DNA of 64,000 nucleotides from Microscillaceae bacterium (GTDB lineage Bacteria; Bacteroidota; Bacteroidia; Cytophagales; Microscillaceae): positions 1-64,000 of the forward strand of contig JAABSX010000006.1 in assembly GCA_011390205.1 (NCBI GenBank), given 5' to 3'. Below are positions 8,000 to 17,549 of the stretch, piece after piece. Below the pieces are notes generated by a model. The model saw only the letters and a program-made list of their open reading frames with translations, was not told where the DNA came from and did not search any database. Made by a program: the position numbers and the translations under genes. The first letter of the stretch is position 1. Each line of letters begins with the position of its first letter.

Positions 8000-9712
8000 A
8001 TGAATAAAATTATACTACTTTTTTTCTTGATGATGACCATAGTATGTACTAAACTTGCCGCACAAGAGCAGCTGATACACAGAATGGGAAGCCATGTAGA
8101 TTCACTCAATCAATATTACCAACAGGCATCTTTGCCACTTTATATTTACGTGGCTACTAGCCCTAGCGAGAAACCCACACAACTAGCACCCAATGAAGAC
8201 AAAATATTAGAACCTATCTATCTGGACGGACACGGGAAGCACTACGTAAAGCATGAAGATGTGCTCCACAATGTCTCTGATAAATTTGCAGTATATGCAG
8301 ATGGAATCGCACCCATAAGCATCAGTAGCTTCAAAAATGCACTGACTTATAACACTGGCTCGGTAGTGTATTATGGCAAAAATCTGACTGTCTCACTAGC
8401 CACCAAAGACGAAATGTCTGGTATCAAAGCTTTGTATCACTCCATCAATAAAGCGCCTTATCAACCTTATCAAACAGATGTGCGTTTTGACAAAGAAGGC
8501 GAAGTAAGCTATAAATACTATGCCGTAGATAATGTAGGCAATGCAGAAGATGTCAAAGTTAGAAATTTTACCATAGACTTGTCACCCCCACAGACTTATC
8601 ACAACATAGTAGGGATTGCCCAAGGAAATATTATCTCAAGCAGCACCAAAATATACCTCACAAAAGAAGATGAGCGCTCAGGGGTAGCCAAAACATTCTA
8701 CAAAATAGATGATGAAATAGAAAGGCCATATACAGACATAGTGCCGTTTAGCTATTTACCAGATGGAGACCATACCCTTACTTATTACTCCATAGACCAA
8801 GTAGGCAATCAAGAAGAAGCCAAGGTATTTGAATTTTACTTAGACAAATCTTCTCCCATTATGTCTGCAGATGTACTTGGAGATAAATTTATAGTCGGTG
8901 ACCAAGTCTATTTCTCTGGAAGAACCAAGCTCAAACTGACCTCTGTAGATAATAAATCTGGCATCAAAGAAGTCAAATACTCCATAGACGGGCAGCCTTA
9001 TCTTCTTTATGATGACCCTTTTTACCTGCCCAGCAAGTCAGGGCTGCACACCATCAAATACTATGCAGTAGATAACATGGGCAACCGAGGGGGAGGCAGT
9101 GAAGGTACTGATATTCAGCAATATGTCCATAATGTAGGGCTTGTATATGTAGATCTGACGGGGCCTATGCTCAGTAATCAATTCATCGGGCCTAAGTTCT
9201 TAAAAGGTGATACACTCTACATCAGCAGCCAAACCCAGATTAACCTCTCAGCCAAAGACCCAGAGTCAGGGCTTAATAAAATCACCTACAGCATAGATCA
9301 AAGCCAGAGCGAGCTGCTATTTGGTGAAGCATTTAGCATCTCCCAAAAAGGACTCCACAAAGTAAGTTATTTTGGATACGACAATGTAAACAACAGAAAT
9401 GCAAGAGATACGACTTTTATTATAGACAATGAAGGCCCTGAGATATTGGTTACATTCAGTGTCGGTCAGATAGAATCTTCTAAAGAAGACCCCTTATACC
9501 CTGCCTATGTAGATATATTCTTGGCTGCTACAGATGAGCAAACAGGATACGGAGAAATAAAATACAGTATCAATGGAGGGAAAGAACAAAAATATGAGGG
9601 AGTAATCAAAGGGCTTTCAAAAAATAAGAGATACACAATTAAAATAACTGCCTATGACAAGCTCAGAAATGAAACAGTCAAGGAAATCAAATTCAGGACA
9701 GCAAGGTATTGA
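8000..9712 (+). CDS. Secreted multi-repeat protein with OmpL47-like beta domains
   Basis: The start at 8000 gives a good signal peptide (MNKIILLFFLMM...AAQ) and discards 24 unlikely upstream codons. The 570 residues consist of about five tandem beta-rich units. Each contains a phrase such as KYSIDGQPY, a loop, then HTIKYYAVDNMGN, that is, the YSID(G)...Y(Y/F)..D..GN pattern of OmpL47/Ig-like repeats found in Leptospira and Bacteroidota surface proteins. Acidic residues in the units suggest calcium binding, which is inference. The gene ends at a strong bidirectional terminator. No sorting-signal C-terminal domain is obvious. Confidence 0.75.
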   Translation: MNKIILLFFLMMTIVCTKLAAQEQLIHRMGSHVDSLNQYYQQASLPLYIYVATSPSEKPTQLAPNEDKILEPIYLDGHGKHYVKHEDVLHNVSDKFAVYADGIAPISISSFKNALTYNTGSVVYYGKNLTVSLATKDEMSGIKALYHSINKAPYQPYQTDVRFDKEGEVSYKYYAVDNVGNAEDVKVRNFTIDLSPPQTYHNIVGIAQGNIISSSTKIYLTKEDERSGVAKTFYKIDDEIERPYTDIVPFSYLPDGDHTLTYYSIDQVGNQEEAKVFEFYLDKSSPIMSADVLGDKFIVGDQVYFSGRTKLKLTSVDNKSGIKEVKYSIDGQPYLLYDDPFYLPSKSGLHTIKYYAVDNMGNRGGGSEGTDIQQYVHNVGLVYVDLTGPMLSNQFIGPKFLKGDTLYISSQTQINLSAKDPESGLNKITYSIDQSQSELLFGEAFSISQKGLHKVSYFGYDNVNNRNARDTTFIIDNEGPEILVTFSVGQIESSKEDPLYPAYVDIFLAATDEQTGYGEIKYSINGGKEQKYEGVIKGLSKNKRYTIKITAYDKLRNETVKEIKFRTARY

Positions 9713-9735
9713 TGACTTTACCAAGACCAAACAAA

Positions 9736-9780
9736 AATAAACCGTTCATATAAACTGCTATGAATGGTTTATTTTTTTAT
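9736..9780. terminator. Bidirectional intrinsic terminator
   Basis: A 15-bp stem (9736-9750 with 9759-9773, one G-U pair) with an 8-nt loop, followed by a T-run on the plus strand and an A-rich flank on the other side. It lies between the plus-strand gene ending at 9712 and the minus-strand gene ending at 9789, so it can serve both. Confidence 0.85.
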
Positions 9781-9788
9781 TAAAAATA

Positions 9789-10013
9789 CTATTCTGCTAC
9801 TTCAGTAGCCTCTCCACGGGCATATTCAGAGCCACCCAACAGCCCTGTGATGATATTAAAAATGACAGAGGCGACCACCCCTGTCCAGAGGAGTATTTCT
9901 CCAATTTTCTCTGCACCAAACATCAAGAACACAGTCATCAATATAGATATTGCAAAGGTAAAAAGCATCGTACCTACGAATAAAAATAGTTTGAAATCCT
10001 CAGAATTTTTCAT
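9789..10013 (-). CDS. Small membrane protein, two helices
   Basis: A 74-residue protein with two hydrophobic helices (about 9-31 and 38-58) and an acidic C-terminus. I do not recognise a family. It stands alone on the minus strand between a shared terminator and the promoter region of the divergent SLC13 gene. Confidence 0.6.
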   Translation of the reverse strand: MKNSEDFKLFLFVGTMLFTFAISILMTVFLMFGAEKIGEILLWTGVVASVIFNIITGLLGGSEYARGEATEVAE

Positions 10014-10137
10014 GTCTTATATCTTTTAGAAAAAGTAAAATAAATATCTAGGCATAAAATTAATACAGGATTGGCAGACTTAAAATGACATTCATCAGAC
10101 CAAATGATGACAGCACTGAAATTAAGGGTTAAATTTA

Positions 10138-10168
10138 TTTGTAGCACAAGATTTTAAATTTACTTTTG
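10138..10168 (+). promoter_or_regulatory. Bacteroidota-type promoter of the SLC13 gene
   Basis: TTTG at 10138-10141, a spacer of exactly 19 nt, then TACTTTTG at 10161-10168 (TAnnTTTG). The start codon is at 10208, giving a leader of about 35 nt. Both elements match the known Bacteroidota sigma-70 consensus. Confidence 0.7.
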
Positions 10169-10207
10169 TGCTTCTCAGACAAATAGTATTTCACAAAATT
10201 AGATACC

Positions 10208-12001
10208 ATGGAATGGAACGCTCTAGTTACTCTTGGAGTAATTATTCTAGCATTGCTCTTATTCATTACCGAATTTATCTCCATAGATTTAGTGGCACTT
10301 GTTATTATGGTGCTGCTTACTTTCACGGGTGTAATCACTGCCCAAGAGAGTGTAGAAGGCTTTAGCAATCAAGCCACACTCACTGTAGCATTTATGTTTG
10401 TGCTCAGCGGGGCACTGCTTAAGACCGGTGCACTGCAGTACCTTGCACAGTGGCTTGCCCCTGTGTTTAGGTATAATTTTAGGCTAGGCATGGCACTTTT
10501 GATGCTGATGGTGGCATTTATTTCTGCATTTATCAACAACACTCCAGTAGTAGCGGTCTTTATCCCGATAGTGATTCAGATAGCCCATGCTGCGGGGAAG
10601 TCTCCTTCCAAAATGCTTATTCCTATCTCATTTGCTTCTATTTTTGGAGGCTCATGCACGCTCATAGGCACTTCTACCAATATCTTGGTGAGCGGAATCG
10701 CCGAAAAAAACGGAGTGCTTCCTTTCTCTATGTTTAGCCTAGCTCCCATAGGTATCACATTTTTGGCTGTGGGCATCAGTTACATGATTTTAATCGGAAT
10801 GCGTCTGCTTCCAGAAAGAAGAGAAGAAACCGACCTCAAACAAAAGTTTGGAATGTGGGATTACCTTACCGAAATAGAACTTCTCAAAACCTCAGAATGG
10901 GTAGGCACAAAGATTATGGATGCCTCCCTTGCCAAAGAACTTGAAATGGACATCATAGAGGTAAGAAGGGGCAACAGCACCTTTATGCTTCCCTCAGGTG
11001 ATTTCTTGCTAGAAGTAGGAGATATTCTCAAAGTACGCTGCAACATCACCAAGATTAAAGCCCTCAAAGACAGAATTCGTATTCTTCCTCATATTCCCCT
11101 TAAAATAGGAGGAGAAAACCCCCAAAACGAAAAATCTACACTCGTGGAGCTCATCATCACTGCCAACTCGGAGATAGATGGACAGACCCTGAAAGAAGTA
11201 GATTTTAGGCGAAAATACAGGGCTATTCCTCTAGCCATCAAGCAGAGAGAAGAGGTAAAGCATGAGCATCTCTACGAAACACCCCTTCGCTCAGGTGATA
11301 TTATCTTGGCAGAAGTCAAAACACATTATATCAAAGAATTAAAAAGAATGGAAGTAGAGCAAGATGCTTCCTTTGTCTTGCTTTCAGAAGATACACAGGT
11401 TGATTTTAGTCTGCCCAATTTTTTGCTGGTGCTGGGTGTGATGTTAGGAGTGATTGCCCTGGCTACCTTTGACATAGTACCGATTATGATGGGAACCATC
11501 GCAGGGGTAGTACTGCTTGTGCTGTCCAAATCTCTTACTATGAATGAAGCCTATGAATCTATCAACTGGAAAATCATATTCTTGCTGGCAGGGGCATTGA
11601 GCCTCGGGACTGCCTTGCAGAACAGCAAACTTGACCAAACCATAGCCGTAGTACTTATAGATTCACTTGGAGAGTGGGGGCCTGTGGCAGTCATCTCAGG
11701 GCTGTATCTGCTTACTTCACTGCTCACCGAGATAATGTCTAACAATGCCACTGCGGCTTTGCTAGCCCCCATTGCCATCGCTACGGCTCAGAGTTTGGAG
11801 CTTGACCCTCTGCCATTTTTAATAGCGATTACACTTGCTGCCTCTGCCAGTTTTATGACTCCAGTGGGTTATCAGACCAACACCATGGTCTATAGTGCGG
11901 GTCAGTATAAGTTTAAAGATTTTTTTAGAGTAGGAGTCAGCCTAAATATCATGTTTTGGCTGATGGCTACATTTTTGATTCCTTATTTTTATCCTTTTTA
12001 G
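10208..12001 (+). CDS. SLC13 family anion (sulfate-type) permease with two TrkA-C domains
   Basis: 597 residues with about 11 membrane helices split by a central soluble insert (about 205-390) that contains two TrkA-C/RCK_C-like domains, as in SAC1-like sulfate/dicarboxylate transporters. Signatures are [11 protein letters not shown] near 105, GTSTNILV near 155, [15 protein letters not shown] near 515 and [15 protein letters not shown] near 550. The last is the DASS family signature. The usual role is sodium-coupled uptake of sulfate or other divalent anions. The SulP and CysN genes elsewhere in the window make sulfate plausible, but the ion is inferred. It has its own promoter at 10138-10168. 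Confidence 0.85.
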   Translation: MEWNALVTLGVIILALLLFITEFISIDLVALVIMVLLTFTGVITAQESVEGFSNQATLTVAFMFVLSGALLKTGALQYLAQWLAPVFRYNFRLGMALLMLMVAFISAFINNTPVVAVFIPIVIQIAHAAGKSPSKMLIPISFASIFGGSCTLIGTSTNILVSGIAEKNGVLPFSMFSLAPIGITFLAVGISYMILIGMRLLPERREETDLKQKFGMWDYLTEIELLKTSEWVGTKIMDASLAKELEMDIIEVRRGNSTFMLPSGDFLLEVGDILKVRCNITKIKALKDRIRILPHIPLKIGGENPQNEKSTLVELIITANSEIDGQTLKEVDFRRKYRAIPLAIKQREEVKHEHLYETPLRSGDIILAEVKTHYIKELKRMEVEQDASFVLLSEDTQVDFSLPNFLLVLGVMLGVIALATFDIVPIMMGTIAGVVLLVLSKSLTMNEAYESINWKIIFLLAGALSLGTALQNSKLDQTIAVVLIDSLGEWGPVAVISGLYLLTSLLTEIMSNNATAALLAPIAIATAQSLELDPLPFLIAITLAASASFMTPVGYQTNTMVYSAGQYKFKDFFRVGVSLNIMFWLMATFLIPYFYPF

Positions 12002-12152
12002 AGAGAATAGATAGGCATATAAAAAGGAAATACTGTGATTTTTAGGTTTTTACACTAATTTTTCAAAAAAAAACTCCCAAAAACAATCTTTTTTCGTTTC
12101 TAATTTTTAGTTTTAGCCCCTTGAAGTAATTGAACAAAAACCCTCAAAAACT

Positions 12153-12506
12153 GTGAAAAAGCGTATAGTAAAAGACTACGACCAATTGCCAGAGGATGTG
12201 CTGGCAGATTTAAAAATGAAATACCCCAATGGGTTCTCAGAGCATCTTATTAGATTTACCAATGCACAAGGTAAAAAAGTATCTGCGCTCCCATTTGAGA
12301 CCGAAGAAGTTTACTACTTGGTAAGGATGACAGAGGAGGAAGCTATCCAAATCATTGAAGAAGATGATGATTATGACGAATTTGGAAACCTCAGTGATGA
12401 TTTTACGGGTGCTGACGGTCTCCAAGGCTCAGATGATGAAGAAGAAGAAGATGACCGTACAGTCTTGCCTCAAGATGAAGAGGATGACGATGATGATGAT
12501 TACTAA
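12153..12506 (+). CDS. Conserved small acidic protein (often labelled DNA primase in Bacteroidota)
   Basis: 117 residues starting with GTG at 12153. The first 70 residues form a compact conserved part (KRIVKDYDQLPEDVLADL, then GKKVSALPFETEEVYYLVRM). The rest is almost all Asp and Glu, ending in DDDDDDY. From memory, close relatives occur across Flavobacteriia and Cytophagia and carry the name DNA primase without support in the sequence. No catalytic motif is present. The polyacidic tail is encoded by GAT/GAA-rich DNA. It is followed within 10 nt by a terminator. Confidence 0.8.
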   Translation: MKKRIVKDYDQLPEDVLADLKMKYPNGFSEHLIRFTNAQGKKVSALPFETEEVYYLVRMTEEEAIQIIEEDDDYDEFGNLSDDFTGADGLQGSDDEEEEDDRTVLPQDEEDDDDDDY

Positions 12507-12512
12507 AGAGCA

Positions 12513-12555
12513 AAACTTCCTACTTTTTAAGATAGGAAGTTTCGTTTTATTTATT
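12513..12555 (+). terminator. Intrinsic terminator after the acidic protein gene
   Basis: AAACTTCCTA at 12513-12522 pairs perfectly with TAGGAAGTTT at 12533-12542, followed by a T-rich stretch. It lies between convergent genes and may also help end the minus-strand GH57 transcript. Confidence 0.75.
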
Positions 12556-12584
12556 CAAAAAAATCAGCAACATTAGATACTTGC

Positions 12585-13976
12585 TCACTTGCTTAGGTTT
12601 GTTTCTTTGTTGGCACTGCTTTTTTCTTGGACAGCATCAGGACTATCAGTAGCTTCATCTGTTTTCTTTTCGGGTGTTATCACTTCTTTTTTAAGACTTT
12701 TGAGTACTTTGCGTGTTTTCTTAATTAAGTTTTCAAAATCTTCGGCAGTGCCATTGTGAATCAAAATCTCATCTACTTTGTCTATAGGTGTGCTTTGCTC
12801 CACTCTCCTTATAAAATCACTGAGAATATTCATATAATTAATAAAAGCCTCATAAGGAGAGTCATAAGGGTTAAAATAATTATGAACATCATCCTCTGCA
12901 TAGTATTTAGTGCTCATATAAAAGAAGTGGTCACTTGCCTGAAGGTATAGCCAATCCCTTTGTATGGATTTATCTTTGATTTTCTCTACGATGCTTTGGA
13001 GCTTGTAGAGTTTGTCAAATGCTTCTTCTTGCATTTCATTTCCGAGCCAAGCTGTGAGGTCTTTCTCCACGTCTGACCAAGAGATGCTGTCAGGCACGTG
13101 CATGGGTGCTTTTGGGGTGTGCTTTTGTAAGAGTTCGGAGGGCGTAGAAAGTCTAAAATCTGATTGCTCATGCAGGGCTTTTGGGAGCGCCTTCAAAAAA
13201 TTAAGAATCCCTGTATCTTCTTTGTGATGTTCCCCGAAGCTTTCATAAGCCATTGTGAGGTTTACAAGTTTGTCGGAGGCATCCAAGCCATTGAGCCAAG
13301 ATACATATTTCTCTGTGGTAAGAGGCCAAGCAGCCCAGTTTTGATCCGAAAACCTAAAGGCAATGTCATCACTCAATTCATAATGACGCAGCAATATTTT
13401 AAGTTTGGGCGAGAGGGGGTTGTAATACACAAAATGAGGGCTTTTCCATCCAAGTACGTGGTTTGCGCCTTCTATCATCACTGCCTCAAAGCCTTGCTTG
13501 GCGATAACCTCCCCGATTCTGTCATTATAAATCATTTCAGTATTTCTAAATATTTTTGGGCTGACTCCAAACATACGCTTTAGCTTTTGCTTATAAAGCT
13601 GAACTTGTCTGATAAATTCGGTTTCATCATGGCTCAAAGAAGCAAGAGAATGTGCGTAAGTCTCTGCCACAAATTCTACATTTCCTGTCTTGGCAAGTGC
13701 CTGAAAGCTTTCTATCACTTCTGGTGCATACGCTTCTAGCTGGTCAAGAGCCATTCCAGAGATAGAAAAACTAACTTTAAACGAATCTCCGTAAGCTTTG
13801 ATAAGGTCTAACAGAATTTGATTGGTAGGCAGGTAGCAGTTTTTGGCTACTTTGCGGATAATGGACTTATTCTTGAAATCATCATAGTAATAAGAATCTT
13901 TACCAATATCGAAAAAATGATATTTTTTCAAGCGAAAGGGCTGATGAAGTTGAAAGTTAAGGCAAAGAGTTCGCAT
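12585..13976 (-). CDS. GH57 alpha-amylase-like protein, putative catalytic acid missing
   Basis: 463 residues, the last gene of the glycogen operon. GH57 regions are seen in order: HQP (11-13), EFVAETYAHS (101-110), FRNTE with E147 as the nucleophile, and AYESFGEH (243-250). In active family members the last region reads DYETFGEH, where Asp is the acid/base. Here that position is Ala243 (codon GCT). GH57 alpha-amylase-like homologues lacking a catalytic residue are a known subgroup, so the protein may bind alpha-glucan, not cleave it. The tail after about residue 410 is charged and disordered. It starts 58 bp after the glycosyltransferase gene. Confidence 0.88.
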   Translation of the reverse strand: MRTLCLNFQLHQPFRLKKYHFFDIGKDSYYYDDFKNKSIIRKVAKNCYLPTNQILLDLIKAYGDSFKVSFSISGMALDQLEAYAPEVIESFQALAKTGNVEFVAETYAHSLASLSHDETEFIRQVQLYKQKLKRMFGVSPKIFRNTEMIYNDRIGEVIAKQGFEAVMIEGANHVLGWKSPHFVYYNPLSPKLKILLRHYELSDDIAFRFSDQNWAAWPLTTEKYVSWLNGLDASDKLVNLTMAYESFGEHHKEDTGILNFLKALPKALHEQSDFRLSTPSELLQKHTPKAPMHVPDSISWSDVEKDLTAWLGNEMQEEAFDKLYKLQSIVEKIKDKSIQRDWLYLQASDHFFYMSTKYYAEDDVHNYFNPYDSPYEAFINYMNILSDFIRRVEQSTPIDKVDEILIHNGTAEDFENLIKKTRKVLKSLKKEVITPEKKTDEATDSPDAVQEKSSANKETNLSK

Positions 13977-14034
13977 TTTGTTGGTGTTTTATATAAAAAG
14001 TAAAATTGAATTTATTTGTAGGAAAAACATAATC

Positions 14035-15321
14035 TCAGACACAGGCGATGAGTTCATCATAAATCTGACGAACTTCACGTGCAGGTACCTCCCACACAAG
14101 GCTATCGACTTCCCCGCGTCCGTGTTTTTGAAAAAGTTTGCCTAGTCCAGGATAATTCAGAATACCATAAATGGCATTAGCGGTAGCTTCTATGTCCCAG
14201 AAATCTACTTTAATGGCATATTTTAAAATCTCAGATACCCCCGATTGCTTAGAAATCACCACAGGCACATTGTTACGCATGGCTTCCAGAGGTGAAATCC
14301 CGAAGGGCTCAGAAACGGAGGGCATCACATAGACATCACTGATGGCAAGCATCTGATCTACTTCTTTGCCTTTGAGAAAGCCCGTAAAATGAAATCTATC
14401 CCCAATCCCTAGTTCTGCTACCCTCTTGACGATTTGCTGAAGCATATCTCCATTGCCAGCCATCACGAATCTGACTTCGGGCATTTGTTTGAGCACAAGG
14501 TGGGCTACTTCCACAAAATATTCAGGCCCTTTTTGCTGGGTAATTCTGCCCAAGAATGTCACGACTTTGTCATCTATGTTTTTAGGAAAAATCTCTTTTT
14601 CATCTTCCAAAGGTTTGACGGCATTGTAAATGGTGCTGATTTTATGCTCAGGGATATGATATTTTTCTACGGCTATTTGCTTTGTAAGATTACTGACTGC
14701 CAGCACTCTATCGGCTTGCTCCATTCCTCTTTTTTCTATCTCAAACACCCTTTGATTGACATGCCGCCCACTTCTATCAAATTCAGTAGCGTGCAAGTGC
14801 ACCGCAAGGGGCTTGCCACTGATTTTCTTGGCATTGATGCCTGCTTCATAAGTCAGCCAGTCATGGGCATGGATGACATCAAAATCATGCTCTGTGGCGA
14901 TTTGTGCTGCGATGAGTGCATAATTATTGACCTCTTGGTAGAGTCTATTTCCGTATTTTCCTTCAAAACTAAAATGCCCTTCTAGGTGGATTTCCTTTAC
15001 GTCATGGTTTTCTTTGATAGAAGTCTGCCCTAGGCTCACAAAGCTTTCATCTATCACACAGGGCAGCATCAGCCCACCTGCATTGATGTATTCTTGCCTG
15101 CCCTTAGAAGAGGCATATTCATAGATGATTCTCTGCACTTTTACTTGGTCTGCACCGATGAGTGTTGCTACACTTTGGTCTTCATCCCCGTAGGCTTTAG
15201 GCACCACAAAGAGAATCTCTAGGTCAGTCAGGGCCAAGCCTTCTGTAAGCCCAAAACAAGCCGTACCAAGCCCGCCAGTGATATGAGGCGGATATTCCCA
15301 GCCAAACATTAAGACTTTCAT
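14035..15321 (-). CDS. Glycosyltransferase (GT4/GT5-like, glycogen-synthase type)
   Basis: 428 residues with two Rossmann halves. The N-terminus MFGWEYPPHITGGLGTA is the sugar-nucleotide/acceptor loop seen in bacterial and archaeal glycogen synthases. The C-terminal half has TFLGRITQQKGPEYF and the catalytic EPFGISPLEAMR segment (E-x7-E). The ATG overlaps the TGA of the upstream debranching-enzyme gene (ATGA), so translation is coupled. The gene order GDE-GT-GH57 recurs in Bacteroidota and suggests synthesis or remodelling of storage alpha-glucan. ADP- versus UDP-glucose preference cannot be told. Confidence 0.88.
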   Translation of the reverse strand: MKVLMFGWEYPPHITGGLGTACFGLTEGLALTDLEILFVVPKAYGDEDQSVATLIGADQVKVQRIIYEYASSKGRQEYINAGGLMLPCVIDESFVSLGQTSIKENHDVKEIHLEGHFSFEGKYGNRLYQEVNNYALIAAQIATEHDFDVIHAHDWLTYEAGINAKKISGKPLAVHLHATEFDRSGRHVNQRVFEIEKRGMEQADRVLAVSNLTKQIAVEKYHIPEHKISTIYNAVKPLEDEKEIFPKNIDDKVVTFLGRITQQKGPEYFVEVAHLVLKQMPEVRFVMAGNGDMLQQIVKRVAELGIGDRFHFTGFLKGKEVDQMLAISDVYVMPSVSEPFGISPLEAMRNNVPVVISKQSGVSEILKYAIKVDFWDIEATANAIYGILNYPGLGKLFQKHGRGEVDSLVWEVPAREVRQIYDELIACV

Positions 15322-17303
15322 ATTAGATTATTTTGGATTTCGGGTGATAATTTTGGTTTCATCTTTTTGTATTTCTGAATCAATCTACGGATTCGGAGTA
15401 GCTCGGCAATGCTCCAAGCCTGCGAGATAGCTCCGTTGGGTCTGTGCGGTGGGTTTCCGTCATAAATCTCTGATACAGAGCCTACTCCGTGTAGCCACAT
15501 TTCTTCTTCGAAGTTTTGGTATATTCTCTCTACCTGTGCCAATCGGCTTGCGCCATATATTTTGAGTAGCCCTTCACAGAAAGCTCCTAGCAGCCAGGGC
15601 CAGGCTGTTCCTTGATGATAGGCGGCATCTCTGTAGGCGAGGTCTCCTTCATAAGTGCCTTTGTAATCAGGGTGGGCAGGTGAGAGTGTGCGGATGCCTT
15701 TGGGGGTGAGCAGCTCATTCTCTACTACCTCAAGCACAGATTGCCGCATCTCTTCATTGAGTGGAGAGTAGGGCAGAGAGGTAGCGAAAAGCTGATTAGG
15801 GCGTACACTCCAATCTTTGTGATGTCCATTGGTATAATCCGCCAAATAGCCCCTAGATTCACTCCAGAAGTTTTGTATGAAAGCTTGAGCGAGCATTTCG
15901 GGGTATTTTGCCCATTCTTGCTGAAATTCTTTGTCTTTTTTGCTAATCTCAAGTGCAAAACAAATTGCGTTGTACCAGAGGGCATTTACCTCCACAGGAA
16001 GCCCTATACGTGGCGTAACTGCTTTGCCAGATTCGGTAGCATCCATCCAAGTGAGCGCATCCTCGTTTTCTTCTCCTGCATAAAGGAGCCCACTGTCAAG
16101 CATATGGATATTGTAATCAGTGCCATCTCTGTAAGATGTCAGGATATGCTTGAGATGCACGCCAAAGTGATTCCAGACGCTTGCCTTGTTTTTGATATGT
16201 ATGCTGTATTGCTGCACTGCCCAGATAAACCACAAGGGAGCATCTACAGAATTATAGGTAGGAGGGTGTTTTTCTCCATTGTTCATAAATAATCCACGGC
16301 GCAGCTCAGTGGTTTTGCTGTCTAGTATTTCTCTACACTGGTGAGGGTTATCTAGTGCAAGGGTGAGCCCAGGCAAGGCAATGAAGCTATCTCTGCCCCA
16401 TTTTCCAAACCAAGGGTAACCTGCTATCAGCTCTACACGGCTGCCTTTTTTGACCAGAAACTGCTGTGCTGAGTTGATGAGGCAGTTCTCGAAGCTATCT
16501 CTAGGTACACGCTTTTTGAGCTGCCCTTCGTAGAGTTTTTTAAGGCTTGTGGGTTGGGCTTCTTTTAGCCCCACACAAAAAATAAAACTTTCTCCTTTTT
16601 TGAGATTGATTTCAAAATAACCTGGCATATACAAATCTTCGTGGTAAGCATAGCCTCTTTTTTGTTCTTCTATGTATTCAAAATCATAGTACCAATCGGG
16701 GGCAGGTATAAACTCCATTTTTTTGGATGCCTGCATATACAGAGGCGGATACTGCGGGTAGATATTGGCTTTTATGCCATTTTTTACCCAGCTAAATTCT
16801 AGGTTTGCGTCCAGATTGGCTTTGCCAAGCTGATGAATAGGGCGGCAAGCAAGAAAAGGCTGTAGGCTCAAAGTAATGGGTGCTTGAGTCTCTACCACTG
16901 TATAACGCACCAGTATTCTTTCCTCTTCTTGGACCAGCAATATCTCTCTCTCAAGCACTAGCCCGCCTATGCCATAAGTGATACGTGGGATAGGCTCAGC
17001 ATCAAAATCACGGACATACATGTGCCCCTTAGGTGCATAATGCCCCCCTTTGTATTGGTGAATGCCTAGGGGGAAGCGGTTGTCTTTGTAAATGACTGTG
17101 GCATCTAAGGTGGAGAGGAGTACGTGCCGTTCACTGTTAAACTCTTCAATGGGGCAAACGAGCAAGCCGTGGTACTTGCGTGTATTGCAGCCAATGATGG
17201 TACTGCTGGCAAAAGACCCGCTTCGATTGGTGCGAATGGTCTCTCTTGCGAGTGAGTATTCTAGGTTAACCAATTCATTCTTATCAAAATTGAGGTAACT
17301 CAT
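15318..17303 (-). CDS. Glycogen debranching enzyme (amylo-alpha-1,6-glucosidase)
   Basis: 661 residues from ATG at 17303. A longer reading to 17342 is rejected because the promoter -7 box lies at 17340-17347. The N-terminal GDE_N domain (about 1-240) carries RSGSFASSTIIGCNTRKYHGLL-type substrate contacts. The C-terminal GDE_C (alpha/alpha)6 barrel (about 280-650) has GYPWFGKWGRDSF, the WMDATESG region and PVEVNALWYNA, all diagnostic. It hydrolyses alpha-1,6 branches of glycogen. First gene of a three-gene operon, ending in an ATGA overlap with the glycosyltransferase. Confidence 0.92.
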   Translation of the reverse strand: MSYLNFDKNELVNLEYSLARETIRTNRSGSFASSTIIGCNTRKYHGLLVCPIEEFNSERHVLLSTLDATVIYKDNRFPLGIHQYKGGHYAPKGHMYVRDFDAEPIPRITYGIGGLVLEREILLVQEEERILVRYTVVETQAPITLSLQPFLACRPIHQLGKANLDANLEFSWVKNGIKANIYPQYPPLYMQASKKMEFIPAPDWYYDFEYIEEQKRGYAYHEDLYMPGYFEINLKKGESFIFCVGLKEAQPTSLKKLYEGQLKKRVPRDSFENCLINSAQQFLVKKGSRVELIAGYPWFGKWGRDSFIALPGLTLALDNPHQCREILDSKTTELRRGLFMNNGEKHPPTYNSVDAPLWFIWAVQQYSIHIKNKASVWNHFGVHLKHILTSYRDGTDYNIHMLDSGLLYAGEENEDALTWMDATESGKAVTPRIGLPVEVNALWYNAICFALEISKKDKEFQQEWAKYPEMLAQAFIQNFWSESRGYLADYTNGHHKDWSVRPNQLFATSLPYSPLNEEMRQSVLEVVENELLTPKGIRTLSPAHPDYKGTYEGDLAYRDAAYHQGTAWPWLLGAFCEGLLKIYGASRLAQVERIYQNFEEEMWLHGVGSVSEIYDGNPPHRPNGAISQAWSIAELLRIRRLIQKYKKMKPKLSPEIQNNLI

Positions 17304-17339
17304 TCTAGGCTTAATGAAGTGAAATAAATATGTACTTCC

Positions 17340-17370
17340 CAAAGCTAATCATCATTTTATGTTTTTCAAA
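17340..17370 (-). promoter_or_regulatory. Promoter of the glycogen operon
   Basis: Read on the minus strand: TTTG (17370-17367), 19-nt spacer, TAGCTTTG (17347-17340), a full match to the Bacteroidota consensus. The start codon at 17303 gives a leader of about 30 nt. Confidence 0.7.
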
Positions 17371-17549
17371 AAAAATATAAAAAGTTTATTGCAAACGATT
17401 GTTTTATGAAAGCTATTGGTTATCTTATAAGCACAGGCAAAAATGATTTCTGTATTTGGGCATTAAGCAAGGCACATAAAAAAAACAACCTCAAGGAGAT
17501 AAGGTCGGTTTTTTTGGTTTTAGAATCATTTATGAAAGATTTCGGTTCA

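Noticed and set aside
17466-17515. Possible terminator between the glycogen operon promoter and topA
   Set aside because: AACCT/AGGT pairing is short and mismatched, though flanked by A and T runs; not strong enough to call.
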